The notes beneath the pieces are model-generated. The model searched no databases and was not told where the DNA came from. It was given only the letters and a program-made list of their open reading frames with translations. 64,000 bases of DNA from Actinomycetota bacterium (GTDB lineage: Bacteria > Actinomycetota > Actinomycetes > Propionibacteriales > Propionibacteriaceae): positions 1 to 64,000 of the forward strand of contig JAIUOR010000066.1 of assembly GCA_020161795.1 (NCBI GenBank), read 5' to 3'. Positions within the stretch are counted from its first letter, which is position 1. The number at the start of each line of letters is the position of its first letter. Shown here piece after piece: positions 55,433 through 63,906 of this stretch. The position numbers were made by a program, and so were the translations under genes.

Positions 55433-55518
55433 TGTCCGAGAGAGGACTTGAACCTCCACGCCCGATAAAGGGCACTAGCACCTCAAGCTAGCGCGTCTAC
55501 CTATTCCGCCACCCGGAC
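55433..55518 (-). tRNA. tRNA-Leu (GAG)
   Basis: 86 nt, minus strand. Acceptor stem GTCCGGG/CTCGGAC (one G-U pair), anticodon stem CTAGC/GCTAG with loop TTGAGGT, hence anticodon GAG reading CUC. The long variable arm (GTGCCCTTTATCGGGCGT) is typical of leucine tRNAs, and the T arm has GGTTCAAGTCC. Discriminator base A; CCA is not encoded. It is the only RNA gene seen in the window. Confidence 0.97.
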
Positions 55519-55554
55519 TCAGGTGTGCCCGAGGATCGCCCGGACAGCTTGAGA

Positions 55555-55560
55555 ACTATA
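55555..55560 (-). promoter_or_regulatory. -10 element of tRNA-Leu
   Basis: TATAGT on the minus strand, the closest match to TATAAT in the window, 37 bases before the mature tRNA 5' end. This predicts a leader of about 30 bases. Confidence 0.55.
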
Positions 55561-55657
55561 GCAACGCCGCCGCGCGAATGGCGAAACGGCCTGCTGCGTC
55601 CGGCGGGTACTCGGGATGAGTGGCTGGGCGGGTGCGGGCTGGGCGAAGATGGGCGTC

Positions 55658-56968
55658 ATGAGCGAGACGCTGGCCATCGACGAGGTGACGGAACTGTGCC
55701 GTGACCTGATCCGCATCGACACCTCCAACTACGGACGCGGGGAGTCCGCCGGCGAGCGGAAGGCCGCCGAGTACATCGCCGCGACGCTGGACGAAGTGGG
55801 CATCACCTCGGCGCTCTACGAATCCGAGCCGCGCCGCACCACGCTGGTCGCGCACTGGGAGCCGGAGGGCTGCGACACCTCGCTGCCGCCGTTGCTGCTG
55901 CACGGGCACACCGACGTGGTGCCGGCGGTCGCCGCCGACTGGCAGGTCGATCCGTTCGCCGGCGAACTGCGCGACGGCTACGTCTGGGGACGCGGCGCGG
56001 TCGACATGAAGGACTTCGACGCCATCATGTTGGCGGTGATTCGCGAACGGGCCCGCAGCGGTCGGCCGACCCGGCGTCCGATCCGGTTGATCATCGCCGC
56101 CGACGAGGAGGCGGGCGGCCGGCTTGGCTCCGGCTGGCTGGCCGAACACCACCCCGACACCATCGCCGACTGCAGCGAGGCTATCGGCGAGGTCGGCGGC
56201 TTCTCGCTCACCGTCGAGGACCGCCGGCTCTACCTCATCCAGGTGGCCGAGAAGGGGATCGCCTGGCTCAACCTGATCGCCGACGGACGCGCCGGGCACG
56301 GCTCCTTCCGCAACGACGACAACGCTGTCACCTCGCTGGCCGAGGCGGTGTCCAGGATCGGGAACCACCGCTGGCCGGTTCGCATCCATCCCGCCCAGCG
56401 GGCCTTCCTGGACGCCATCGAGGACGCCCTCGGCATCGAGATCAACGCCGACACCGCCGAGGAGACGCTCTCCCGGATCGGCTCACTGGCCCGGATGGTC
56501 GGTGCCACGATGTCCAACACCGCCAACCCGACGATGCTGCAGGCCGGCTACAAGATGAACGTGATCCCGGGCCAGGCCACCGCCAGCGTCGACGGCCGGT
56601 TCATTCCCGGCTACGAGGACGAGTTCTACGCCACCATCGCCGAACTGCTCGGTGACAAGGTGCGCTACGAGGTCGAGACCGCCGACATCGCCGTCGAGAC
56701 CGACTTCTCCGGCGATCTGGTGAACACCATGACCGCTTCGCTGCTGGCCGAGGATCCCGGTGCCACTCCGGTTCCGTTCATCATGAGCGGCGGCACCGAT
56801 GCCAAGGCCTGGTCGAAGCTCGGCGTCCGCTGCTTCGGCTTCGCCCCGCTGCGGTTGCCGCCCGACCTCGACTTCGCCGCCCTCTTCCACGGGGTGGACG
56901 AGCGGGTGCCGGTCGAGTCGCTGCAGTTCGGCTGCCGCGTCCTGGATCGTTTCCTCGATCAGGCCTGA
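55658..56968 (+). CDS. M20-family peptidase
   Basis: 436-residue M20/M25/M40 zinc peptidase (ArgE/DapE/ACY1-like). Seen: LLLHGHTDVVPAV (zinc His, catalytic Asp); WGRGAVDMKDFDAI (bridging Asp); AADEEAGGRLGS (catalytic Glu); VAEKGIAWLNLIADGRAGHGS dimerisation lid; and SGGTDAKAWSKLG and LFHGVDERVPV toward the end. Subtype resembles actinobacterial M20 proteins annotated as peptidases with unknown substrate. ATG 55658 is chosen; in-frame ATGs at 55616 and 55649 are possible. Distinct from the minus-strand M20 enzyme at 47855. Confidence 0.92.
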   Translation: MSETLAIDEVTELCRDLIRIDTSNYGRGESAGERKAAEYIAATLDEVGITSALYESEPRRTTLVAHWEPEGCDTSLPPLLLHGHTDVVPAVAADWQVDPFAGELRDGYVWGRGAVDMKDFDAIMLAVIRERARSGRPTRRPIRLIIAADEEAGGRLGSGWLAEHHPDTIADCSEAIGEVGGFSLTVEDRRLYLIQVAEKGIAWLNLIADGRAGHGSFRNDDNAVTSLAEAVSRIGNHRWPVRIHPAQRAFLDAIEDALGIEINADTAEETLSRIGSLARMVGATMSNTANPTMLQAGYKMNVIPGQATASVDGRFIPGYEDEFYATIAELLGDKVRYEVETADIAVETDFSGDLVNTMTASLLAEDPGATPVPFIMSGGTDAKAWSKLGVRCFGFAPLRLPPDLDFAALFHGVDERVPVESLQFGCRVLDRFLDQA

Positions 56969-57017
56969 CCCTCTGGCGGCGGCGCGGGGCCGGGGCCGGA
57001 CAGGCCGGGACGCGGCG

Positions 57018-57587
57018 TCAGGACGGACGTTCGCCGCGGGCGGCGGTGGCGACGATGGTGGCGACCCGGTTGGCTCTGGTCTCCTCGCGGCGAGCGGTCG
57101 CGATCCAGCTCAGGAGTTGCTTGCGAAGGCTGGGAGGGTAACCGTCCCAGGACGCCCGGGCTGCCGGCTCGGCATCCAGTGCGGCCCGCAGCAGCGGATG
57201 CTCGATCAGCGCCTCGGCATCGTCGAACATGGTCCAGGTGCCGTTCGCCTTCGCCTGCTCGATCACGGCGAGGCCGGCGGGCTCCATCCGTCCCTGTTCG
57301 GTCAGGCGCGCGATCCGGGCCTTGTTGGTCGCCGCCCAGCCGCTACCCGGCCGGCGCCGGGTGTACCAGAGCGTCGAGCGTCCGTCGGGCAGCACCTTGG
57401 ACTGACCGTCCACCCAGCCGAAGCACAGCGCCTCGCAGATCGAATCCTCATAGCTCAGCCCGGTCTCGCCGGCGCGTCGGCTCACCACCAGCCAGGCGCC
57501 GAGGGAGTCGGCGTGGTTGGCCGCCAGCCACGCCCGCCACGCCGTGGCGCTGCCCGGATCGACCACCGGGGCGTCCGGCCGGGCCAT
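57018..57587 (-). CDS. YdeI/OmpD-associated family protein
   Basis: 189-residue YdeI/OmdA-type protein. Seen: WRAWLAANHADSLGAWLVVSRR; the signature YEDSICEALCFGWVDGQSK; YTRRRPGSGWAATNKARIARL; and a C-terminal bacteriocin-protection (OmdA) region with WDGYPPSLRKQLLSWIATARR. Members are linked to outer-surface stress or peptide resistance in some bacteria, but the biochemical role is unknown. The start overlaps the preceding aldo/keto reductase stop by one base, so the two are cotranslated. Confidence 0.88.
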   Translation of the reverse strand: MARPDAPVVDPGSATAWRAWLAANHADSLGAWLVVSRRAGETGLSYEDSICEALCFGWVDGQSKVLPDGRSTLWYTRRRPGSGWAATNKARIARLTEQGRMEPAGLAVIEQAKANGTWTMFDDAEALIEHPLLRAALDAEPAARASWDGYPPSLRKQLLSWIATARREETRANRVATIVATAARGERPS

Positions 57588-58564
57588 CAGGCATCCTCGG
57601 CCGGCTCGCGACCGGCGTTGGGGCCGCCGGAGACATCGTCGAGGGCGGCTACGATCTCGACCGGCAGTTCGATCCCGTCCACCGCCAGATACGGCTCCAA
57701 CTGTTCGACGGTGCGGGCACCCAGCAGGGGAGCGGTGACGGCGGGGGCATCGCGCACCCACAGCAGGGCCACCTGGGCGGGGGAGAGGTCCAGGCCGTCG
57801 GCGGCCACGACCACGGCGTCCACCACGGAGCGGGAGCGGGCCTCCAGGTAGGGCTCGACGAACCAGGAGAAGTGGGCGGCGGCGCCGCGGGAACTCCCCG
57901 GCGTGTGACGGCGGTACTTGCCGGTCAGCACCCCGCGTCCGATCGGCGACCAGGGGAACAACCCCATCCCGAACGCGCGGATCGCCGGAATCACCTCGAC
58001 CTCGGCCCGCCGGGCCAGCAGCGAGTACTCCACCTGCGCCGAGGTGATCGGCGCCCGCCCGGGGAAGGCGCTCTGCCAGGTGGCTGCCTGGGCGGTCTGC
58101 CAGCCGACGAAGTTCGACACCCCGGCGTAGCGGACGTCGCCCGCGGCGACAGCGGTATCGATCGCGGCCAGTGACTCCTCCAGCGGCGCCGTGCCCCAGG
58201 CGTGCAGTTGCCAGATGTCGATGTGATCGGTGCCCAGCCGGCGCAGCGACCCCCGCAGGTCGGCCAGCAGGGTCTGCCGGGAGGTGTCGATCACCCGCTC
58301 GCCGTCGCGGATCCCGAAGCCGGCCTTGGTGGCGATCACCAGCTGATCGCGCCGGACGTCGGTGCGCATCAGCCGACCGATCATCCGCTCCGCCTCGCCG
58401 GCGCCGTAGGCGGCCGCGGTGTCGACCAGGGAGCCACCGGCCTCGGTGAAGGCCAGCAGCAGGGCGCGCGCCTCCTCGGCGCGGGTGTCCCGCCCCCAGG
58501 TCAGCGTCCCGAGCCCGAGCCGGGAGACCTGGAGCCCGCTGCTGCCGACCGCCCTGCGTCGCAT
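57587..58564 (-). CDS. Aldo/keto reductase
   Basis: 325-residue NADPH-dependent TIM-barrel reductase. Seen: VGSSGLQVSRLGLGTLTWG; SLVDTAAAYGAGEAERMIG with catalytic Asp and Tyr; Lys in VIATKAGFGI; His in IDIWQLHAWG; and VRYAGVSNFVGWQ. Similar to the YajO/tas-like general reductases; natural substrate unknown. ATG 58564 overlaps the uppP stop by one base, giving a uppP-AKR-ydeI run. No functional link to undecaprenyl recycling is evident. Confidence 0.92.
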   Translation of the reverse strand: MRRRAVGSSGLQVSRLGLGTLTWGRDTRAEEARALLLAFTEAGGSLVDTAAAYGAGEAERMIGRLMRTDVRRDQLVIATKAGFGIRDGERVIDTSRQTLLADLRGSLRRLGTDHIDIWQLHAWGTAPLEESLAAIDTAVAAGDVRYAGVSNFVGWQTAQAATWQSAFPGRAPITSAQVEYSLLARRAEVEVIPAIRAFGMGLFPWSPIGRGVLTGKYRRHTPGSSRGAAAHFSWFVEPYLEARSRSVVDAVVVAADGLDLSPAQVALLWVRDAPAVTAPLLGARTVEQLEPYLAVDGIELPVEIVAALDDVSGGPNAGREPAEDA

Positions 58565-59388
58565 CAGACCGGCTGCAGGTACCCGGTGGCGAGCAGGGCG
58601 GCGAGAATCGCCGCCACCGCCAGCCGGTACCAGACGAAGATCGAGAACGAGTGCTTGCTGACGTACCGCAGCAGCCAGGCGATCACCGCCAGCCCGACCC
58701 CGAAGGCGACCACTGTCGCCACCGCGATCGGGCCCCACTCCAGGCCGGTCTCGGCGCCGATGTCCTTCAGCTTGTACAGCCCGGAGCCGAAGACGGCGGG
58801 CACCGCGAGCAGGAAGGCGTAGCGGGTGGCCGCAGGCCGGGTGTACCCCAGGAACAGTCCGGCCGAGATGGTGGCTCCCGAGCGGGAGACGCCGGGGATC
58901 AGCGCCAGCGCCTGGGCGAAGCCCAGCACGATGCCATCCAGCCAGCTGAGCTGGTTGAGCTCGTAGGTGTGCTTGGCGAACCGGTCGGCCAGCCACAGCA
59001 GGACGCCGACGCCGGCCAGCATGGCGACGGTGATCCACAGGTTGCGCAGCCAGGTGTCGATGGCGTCCTCGAAGAGCAGCCCGCCGACCACGATCGGAAT
59101 CGACCCCAGGATGACCAGCCAGCCGATCCGGGCGTCCGGGTCGTTGCGGGGGATCCGCCCGATCAGCGAGAGCACCCAGTTCTTGATGATCCGGCCGATG
59201 TCGCGGGCGAAGTAGACCACCACGGCGGTCTCGGTGCCGAGCTGGGTGATCGCGGTGAACGCAGCCCCCGGATCATGGCCGCCGAAGAACAGCTGTCCGA
59301 CGATCGACTGGTGGGCGCTGGACGAGATCGGCAGGAACTCGGTGAGTCCCTGGACGATGCCCAGCACGATCGCTTCCAGCCAGCCCAT
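58564..59388 (-). CDS. uppP: Undecaprenyl-diphosphatase
   Basis: 274-residue BacA/UppP membrane phosphatase recycling undecaprenyl diphosphate for peptidoglycan synthesis. Seen: the family signatures [13 protein letters not shown] and [13 protein letters not shown], with about eight hydrophobic segments. ATG 59388 gives the conserved N terminus [13 protein letters not shown] and is preceded by GGGAAGGGG. It is divergent from mshC and probably first gene of a three-gene minus-strand unit. Confidence 0.96.
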   Translation of the reverse strand: MGWLEAIVLGIVQGLTEFLPISSSAHQSIVGQLFFGGHDPGAAFTAITQLGTETAVVVYFARDIGRIIKNWVLSLIGRIPRNDPDARIGWLVILGSIPIVVGGLLFEDAIDTWLRNLWITVAMLAGVGVLLWLADRFAKHTYELNQLSWLDGIVLGFAQALALIPGVSRSGATISAGLFLGYTRPAATRYAFLLAVPAVFGSGLYKLKDIGAETGLEWGPIAVATVVAFGVGLAVIAWLLRYVSKHSFSIFVWYRLAVAAILAALLATGYLQPV

Positions 59389-59394
59389 GCGGCG

Positions 59395-59462
59395 CCCCTT
59401 CCCGTCGGCCCGACTCAGCCTACGACACCCACCCCAGCCCGCGCGGACCTGCCCGGTAGGCT
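59395..59462. promoter_or_regulatory. Divergent promoters of uppP and mshC
   Basis: Minus: TAGGCT at 59422-59417 with Shine-Dalgarno GGGAAGGGG (59403-59395), leader about 20 bases. Plus: TAGGCT at 59457-59462, 7 bases, GTG 59470 (leaderless). The two identical hexamers lie 34 bases apart. Confidence 0.55.
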
Positions 59463-59469
59463 GCGACTC

Positions 59470-60720
59470 GTGCGTGCCTGGCCCCGTCCTGAGATCCCCG
59501 TGCTGTCCGACGACGACGGCGTCGTTCATATTCTGGATAGCAGGTCCGGAATGCGGCACCCAGTGGCGGCCGGCCAGCGCCTCGCCCGGGTCTACGCCTG
59601 CGGCATCACGCCCTACGACGCGACCCACCTCGGCCATGCCTTCACCTACCTCGGGGTCGACCTGCTCAACCGGGCGCTGCTGGATGCCGGCCACGAGCTG
59701 CAGTACGTCCAGAACGTGACCGACGTGGACGATCCGCTGCTGGAGCGGGCGGAGGCCACCGGAACTGACTGGCAGGAACTGGCGCAGCAGCAGACCGACC
59801 TCTTCCGCGCGGACATGACCGCGCTGCGGGTGATACCTCCCGACCCCTACCTGGGCGTCGTGGAGAGCCTCGGCGTGATCGGCGACTACCTGCGGCAGCT
59901 GCACGCGACCGGCAGGCTCTACCAGGTCGGCGATCCCGAGCACCCCGACTGGTACTGCGACATGACCGGGATCGATCTGGCCGGGCTGTCGCCGGCCGAG
60001 GCGCTGGCGATCTTCGCCGAGCGCGGCGGCGACCCCGACCGCCCGGGCAAGCGCAACCCCCTGGACTGCCTGGTGTGGCGGATGGCCCGGCCCGGCGAGC
60101 CGGCCTGGAAGTCGCCGCTGGGCGAGGGACGCCCCGGCTGGCACATCGAATGCACGGCGATCGCCGTCAGCACGCTGGGCGCCGCCTTCGACGTGCAGGC
60201 CGGCGGCAGTGACCTGGCCTTCCCGCACCATCCGATGTGCGCGGCGGAAGCCACCGCGCTCACCGGCCAGCCCTTCGCGCAGAGCTATCTGCACGCCGGC
60301 ATGGTCGGGTACGACGGCGAGAAGATGAGCAAGTCGCGCGGCAATCTGGTGTTCGTCAGCACCCTGCTGGCCGAGGGCTTCGACCCGATGGCGATCCGGC
60401 TGGCCCTGCTGGCCCATCACTACCGCGACGACTGGGAGTTCGGCTACCCCGAACTGGACGCGGCGCAACGGCGTCTCGACACCTGGCGGGTCGCGCTGGC
60501 AGCGCCGGCCGGCCCCGACGCCGAGCTGTTCCGCACCCGGGTCCGGAAGGCGCTCCGCGACGACCTGGACGCCCCGCGCGCCCTGGTGCTGATGGACGAG
60601 TGGGCCGGCGACGCCGGCACCGGTGACCCGCAGGCGCCCGCCCAGATCGCCGCCACGCTGGACGCGCTGCTCGGCCTGCGGCTGGCCGGCGATGCCGGGC
60701 AGCCCGGCGAGCCGGGTTAG
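59470..60720 (+). CDS. mshC: Cysteine:1D-myo-inosityl 2-amino-2-deoxy-glucopyranoside ligase
   Basis: 416-residue mycothiol synthesis enzyme that joins cysteine to GlcN-inositol using ATP; it is a cysteinyl-tRNA synthetase paralogue without the anticodon domain. Seen: [20 protein letters not shown] (Zn-ligand Cys and HIGH-like THLGH); [24 protein letters not shown]; and [13 protein letters not shown]. Length matches the usual 410-420. The GTG start is set by TAGGCT. It marks the organism as a mycothiol producer. hisE and hisG follow, as in mycobacteria. Confidence 0.95.
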   Translation: MRAWPRPEIPVLSDDDGVVHILDSRSGMRHPVAAGQRLARVYACGITPYDATHLGHAFTYLGVDLLNRALLDAGHELQYVQNVTDVDDPLLERAEATGTDWQELAQQQTDLFRADMTALRVIPPDPYLGVVESLGVIGDYLRQLHATGRLYQVGDPEHPDWYCDMTGIDLAGLSPAEALAIFAERGGDPDRPGKRNPLDCLVWRMARPGEPAWKSPLGEGRPGWHIECTAIAVSTLGAAFDVQAGGSDLAFPHHPMCAAEATALTGQPFAQSYLHAGMVGYDGEKMSKSRGNLVFVSTLLAEGFDPMAIRLALLAHHYRDDWEFGYPELDAAQRRLDTWRVALAAPAGPDAELFRTRVRKALRDDLDAPRALVLMDEWAGDAGTGDPQAPAQIAATLDALLGLRLAGDAGQPGEPG

Positions 60721-60732
60721 GATGCCCCGGTG
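60718..60732 (+). promoter_or_regulatory. Leaderless promoter of hisE inside the mshC stop codon
   Basis: TAGGAT at 60718-60723, whose TAG is the mshC stop codon, then 6 bases, then GTG at 60730. Confidence 0.5.
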
Positions 60733-60996
60733 AGCAAATCCTTCGACGATCTCTTCGCCGAGCTGTCGCACCGGGCGATCACCCGCCCGGAGGGTTCGGG
60801 CACGGTCCGCGCCCTCGACGCCGGCGTCCATGCCATCGGCAAGAAGATCGTGGAAGAGGCGGCCGAGGTCTGGATGGCTGCCGAGTACCAGTCGAAGGAG
60901 GAGGCCGCCGAGGAGATCAGCCAGCTGATCTACCACCTGCAGGTGCTGATGCTCGCGCTCGGCCTGAACCTCGACGACGTCTACGAATACCTGTGA
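60730..60996 (+). CDS. hisE: Phosphoribosyl-ATP diphosphatase
   Basis: 88-residue MazG-like enzyme, second step of histidine synthesis, hydrolysing PR-ATP to PR-AMP. Seen: the all-helical pyrophosphohydrolase fold with [15 protein letters not shown] and [17 protein letters not shown], carrying the E-E-x-x-E and E-x-x-D-type metal sites (D replaced by Q in the second half). Length normal for the stand-alone actinobacterial form. hisG begins 7 bases later. Confidence 0.95.
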   Translation: MSKSFDDLFAELSHRAITRPEGSGTVRALDAGVHAIGKKIVEEAAEVWMAAEYQSKEEAAEEISQLIYHLQVLMLALGLNLDDVYEYL

Positions 60997-61003
60997 ATTA
61001 CGC

Positions 61004-61864
61004 ATGAGTGGAACTGAATTGCTGAAGATCGCCGTGCCCAACAAGGGCTCGCTGGCCGAATCCGCCACCGGGATGCTCCGGGAGGCCGGCTATCGCCAAC
61101 GCACCGACCCCAAGGAACTCGTCCTGGTCGACGAAGCCAACGGCGTCGAGTTCTACTACCTGCGCCCGCGCGACATCGCCGTGTACGTCGGGGAGGGCAC
61201 CCTCGACCTGGGCATCACCGGACGGGACATGCTGCTGGATTCCGCGGCGGAGGCCGAAGAGGTGCTGGCGCTGGGCTTCGGTGCCACCCGCTTCCGCTTC
61301 GCGGCTCCCGGCGGGCAGGCACTGACGGTGGCCGACCTGGACGGCAAGCGGATCGCGACCTCCTACCCGGGGCTGGTCGCCGCCTACCTGGAGCCGGCCG
61401 GGGTGAAGGCCCGGCTGATCAAGCTCGATGGAGCGGTGGAGAGCTCGATCCGGCTGGGCGTCGCCGACGTGATCGCCGACGTCGTGGAGACCGGCACCAC
61501 GCTGCGCCGCGCCGGCCTTGAGCTGTTCGGCGAGGCGATCCTGGAATCGGAGGCCATCCTGATCCAGCGCGCCGGCGTCCCCGCGCCCGCCGGCCTGGAC
61601 CTGCTGCGGCGCCGGCTCGACGGGGTCATCGCCGCGCGCAACTATCTGATGATCGACTACAACGTGGCCGAGGCGAACCTGGCCCCCGCCTGCGCGATCA
61701 CGCCCGGGATCGATTCGCCCACGGTCTCGCCGCTGGCCAAGGCCGGCTGGGTGGCGGTCCGCGCGATGATCCCGCGCGACCAGGCGCCGCGGATCATGGA
61801 CGAGCTGTGGACGGCCGGTGCCGACGGCATCCTGGTCACCTCCATTCACGCCTGCCGGATCTAG
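61004..61864 (+). CDS. hisG: ATP phosphoribosyltransferase
   Basis: 286-residue first enzyme of histidine synthesis, joining ATP and PRPP. Seen: [33 protein letters not shown]; the PRPP-site segment [20 protein letters not shown]; and a C-terminal ACT-like regulatory domain (about 210-286, [19 protein letters not shown]) that binds histidine. This is the long form, which works without HisZ and is feedback-inhibited. The other his genes are outside the window. Confidence 0.96.
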   Translation: MSGTELLKIAVPNKGSLAESATGMLREAGYRQRTDPKELVLVDEANGVEFYYLRPRDIAVYVGEGTLDLGITGRDMLLDSAAEAEEVLALGFGATRFRFAAPGGQALTVADLDGKRIATSYPGLVAAYLEPAGVKARLIKLDGAVESSIRLGVADVIADVVETGTTLRRAGLELFGEAILESEAILIQRAGVPAPAGLDLLRRRLDGVIAARNYLMIDYNVAEANLAPACAITPGIDSPTVSPLAKAGWVAVRAMIPRDQAPRIMDELWTAGADGILVTSIHACRI

Positions 61865-61870
61865 CCGGCG

Positions 61871-62299
61871 ATGGCCAGGGCGTACTACCCCCGGGTCACG
61901 ACGCTGACCGCGATCGGGCTGTCGGTGGTGCTCCTGGTCGCGGCCTGGGTCGGCTGGCAGGCGCTGCCCCCGGACATCCAGGAGATGTTCAGTGGCGTAC
62001 AGCTGGCCACCCTGGTGCTGTTCGTCCTGGTGATGCTGGGCATCATGCTCGGCATCGGGCTGAGTCACGTCCGCGCCGACGAGGCCGGCCTGCTGATCCG
62101 CAACGGCCTGCGGACCCACCGGATCGAATGGCAGCAGATCGAGGGCTTCCGCTTCACCGCGCACGACCCGTGGGCGTACGTGCTGTTCGCCGACGACCCG
62201 GGCAGCCGGCCGCTGATGGCGGTGCAGCGGGTGGACGGCGCGCGTGCCCGGCGATTCGTCGACGAACTCACCGCGCAGTGGGCGGCCCGCCGGCCATGA
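61871..62299 (+). CDS. PH-domain membrane protein
   Basis: 142 residues: two transmembrane helices (about 10-32 and 43-65, TLVLFVLVMLGIMLGIGL) followed by a small bacterial PH domain (about 66-140; VRADEAGLLIRNGLRTHRIE, WQQIEGFRFTAHDPWAYVLF, ARRFVDELTAQW). This bPH_6-type protein follows hisG in many actinobacteria. Function unknown; it begins 6 bases after hisG and overlaps the next gene (ATGA), so is part of the his-distal operon. Confidence 0.85.
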   Translation: MARAYYPRVTTLTAIGLSVVLLVAAWVGWQALPPDIQEMFSGVQLATLVLFVLVMLGIMLGIGLSHVRADEAGLLIRNGLRTHRIEWQQIEGFRFTAHDPWAYVLFADDPGSRPLMAVQRVDGARARRFVDELTAQWAARRP

Positions 62300-62784
62300 G
62301 GCAGCTCGGCAGCCCGAACCAGGCCTTCGCCGGCGACCGCGGCGACGCCGACCCACAGGTGCGGATTGCGCTGGCCGCGGTGGCGGACGATCCGGCCGGT
62401 TACGCCCGGGCCGTGGCAGCCCTGTGCGGCGCACGGTTGCTGCTGCCGATCGCCCCCGACCCCGACGGCGATCTCTCCGCCGTGCAGGTGACGGCCGCCG
62501 ACGGCGGCACCGGGCTGCTGGCCTTCACCGGCCTGGATGCGCTGCTGGCCTGGAATCCCTCGGCGCGCCCCGTCCCCTGCACCCTGGACGAGGTGGCCGC
62601 GACGGCGGTCGAGACGAAGGCCAGGGCCGTGGTGGTCGACCTGGCCGGCCCGGCGTCGCTGGTGATGGAAGCCGGCCTGATCGCCGAACTCGCGCAGGGA
62701 CGCCGCCTGGTCGAGCTGGAAGACGGCGGTTTCGGCTGGCTCTACCGTGCCCCGGATGTGCCTGCGGGCGGGGCATCCTGCTAA
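62296..62784 (+). CDS. SseB-like N-terminal domain protein
   Basis: 162-residue protein with an SseB N-terminal-type domain: VAALCGARLLLPIAPD, LAFTGLDALLAWNPSARPVP and VVVDLAGPASLVMEAGLIAELAQG. The family is widespread and uncharacterised; in E. coli SseB was named for sulfurtransferase activity enhancement. The placement behind hisG and the PH protein is shared with other actinobacteria. Its stop codon TAA is the first half of the predicted infC -10 (TAACAT). Confidence 0.85.
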   Translation: MRQLGSPNQAFAGDRGDADPQVRIALAAVADDPAGYARAVAALCGARLLLPIAPDPDGDLSAVQVTAADGGTGLLAFTGLDALLAWNPSARPVPCTLDEVAATAVETKARAVVVDLAGPASLVMEAGLIAELAQGRRLVELEDGGFGWLYRAPDVPAGGASC

Positions 62785-62966
62785 CATTGGCGGGTCGGTC
62801 AGCCCAGGCTGGCCCAGCGAAGCGGAGTCCTGAACTCCCACCCAGGCGCCGAGAAGGTGCCGGGTCGGTACGGTAGCCCCCGTCGGGCTGCCCTTGTCAG
62901 GGTCTCCGCGTGCGCGGGGGCCCTTCTTGTTTGACCGGCATCGATTCGGAATCCTTTGGAGGACTC
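62782..62966 (+). promoter_or_regulatory. infC operon promoter and structured leader
   Basis: TAACAT at 62782-62787 predicts transcription from about 62794 and a leader of about 170 bases. In order it holds hairpins GGAGT/ACTCC (about 62824-62838), GGCGCC-GAGAA-GGTGCC (about 62846-62862), GGTAGCCC-CCGTC-GGGCTGCC (about 62871-62891) and CCCT-TGTC-AGGG (62891-62902). The last overlaps the left arm of the terminator at 62900. The mutually exclusive pairing suggests an attenuator, analogous to L20-controlled infC leaders in Firmicutes. Confidence 0.6.
62900..62932 (+). terminator. Attenuator-type terminator in the infC leader
   Basis: GGGTCTCCGCG (62900-62910) pairs along its whole length with CGCGGGGGCCC (62913-62923), using two G-U pairs, and is followed by TTCTTGTTT. 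It stands 35 bases before the infC start, so some control must allow read-through. Confidence 0.75.
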
Positions 62967-63656
62967 ATCAGCACTGAACCGCGTATCAACGAACGCATCC
63001 ATGTACCCGAGGTGCGCCTGGTCGGCCCTGCCGGCGAACAGGTCGGCATCGTGCGGATCGACGACGCTCTGCGTTTGGCCCGGGAGGCCGATCTCGACCT
63101 GGTCGAGGTCGCGCCGATGGCGCGTCCCCCGGTCGCCAAGCTCATGGACTACGGCAAGTTCAAGTACGAGGCAGCCCAGAAGGCGCGCGAATCGCGCCGC
63201 AACCAGACCAACACCGTCATCAAAGAGATGAAGCTGCGGCCCAAGATCGACAGCCACGACTACGAGACCAAGAAGGGTCACGTCGTGCGCTTCCTCAAGG
63301 CCGGCGACAAGGTGAAGATCACGATCATGTTCCGGGGCCGGGAGCAGAGCCGTCCCGAGCTCGGGTTCAACCTGCTGAAGAAGCTGGCCGACGATGTCGC
63401 CGAGGACGGCTTCATCGAGTCCGCGCCCAAGCAGGACGGCCGCAACATGCTGATGGTGCTCTCGCCGACCCGCAAGAAGACCGAGGCCAAGGTCGAGGTC
63501 GAGGCCGCTAAGGCAGCCAAGGCCGCCAGCCGCGCCGCCAACGCCGAGGCCGAGCGCACCGAACAGGCCGAGCTGCGGGCGGCGCACGCCGCCGCCGCGG
63601 CACCGAAGAAGAAGCGGGGTCCCGCCGACAACATGGACCCCGACGTCGAGCTGTAG
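62967..63656 (+). CDS. infC: Translation initiation factor IF-3
   Basis: 229-residue IF-3. It starts at ATC 62967 ([17 protein letters not shown]), with GGAGGA at 62958-62963; rare ATT/ATC starts are the classical self-regulation device of infC, because IF-3 rejects non-standard start codons. Seen: N domain (1-75), the linker [17 protein letters not shown] and C domain (90-170, [19 protein letters not shown]). A C-terminal Ala/Glu/Lys tail of about 50 residues exceeds the 180-residue E. coli protein but is common in actinobacteria. rpmI follows after 21 bases. Confidence 0.97.
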   Translation: MSTEPRINERIHVPEVRLVGPAGEQVGIVRIDDALRLAREADLDLVEVAPMARPPVAKLMDYGKFKYEAAQKARESRRNQTNTVIKEMKLRPKIDSHDYETKKGHVVRFLKAGDKVKITIMFRGREQSRPELGFNLLKKLADDVAEDGFIESAPKQDGRNMLMVLSPTRKKTEAKVEVEAAKAAKAASRAANAEAERTEQAELRAAHAAAAAPKKKRGPADNMDPDVEL

Positions 63657-63677
63657 TAATCAGGAGAAAGAGACACC

Positions 63678-63881
63678 ATGCCCAAGATGAAGACCCATTC
63701 CGGTGCCAAGAAGCGCTTCCGCGTGACCGGCTCCGGCAAGGTGATGCACCGCCAGGCCGGCAAGATGCACCTCAACGAGCACAAGCCGACCAGCCGTACC
63801 CGTCGTCTCGACGGCGACAAGGTCGTGGCTCCCGGCGATGCCAAGAAGGCAAAGCGTCTCCTCGCCGGCTACGGCAAGTAA
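63678..63881 (+). CDS. rpmI: 50S ribosomal protein L35
   Basis: 67-residue L35. Seen: the conserved [20 protein letters not shown] start and [18 protein letters not shown] 63678 is preceded by AGGAGAAAG. Standard infC-rpmI-rplT operon. Confidence 0.97.
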   Translation: MPKMKTHSGAKKRFRVTGSGKVMHRQAGKMHLNEHKPTSRTRRLDGDKVVAPGDAKKAKRLLAGYGK

Positions 63882-63906
63882 CCCCCGATTCTTCAAGGAG
63901 TAAGTC

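Noticed and set aside
55433-55518. Prophage or integrative element attachment at tRNA-Leu
   Set aside because: No integrase, no direct repeat of the tRNA 3' end found by eye in the flanking kilobases, and core genes continue on both sides.
58564-61068. uppP frame extending upstream to 61068 on the minus strand
   Set aside because: The extension runs antisense through mshC and hisE; the conserved UppP N terminus [11 protein letters not shown] and its Shine-Dalgarno lie at 59388.
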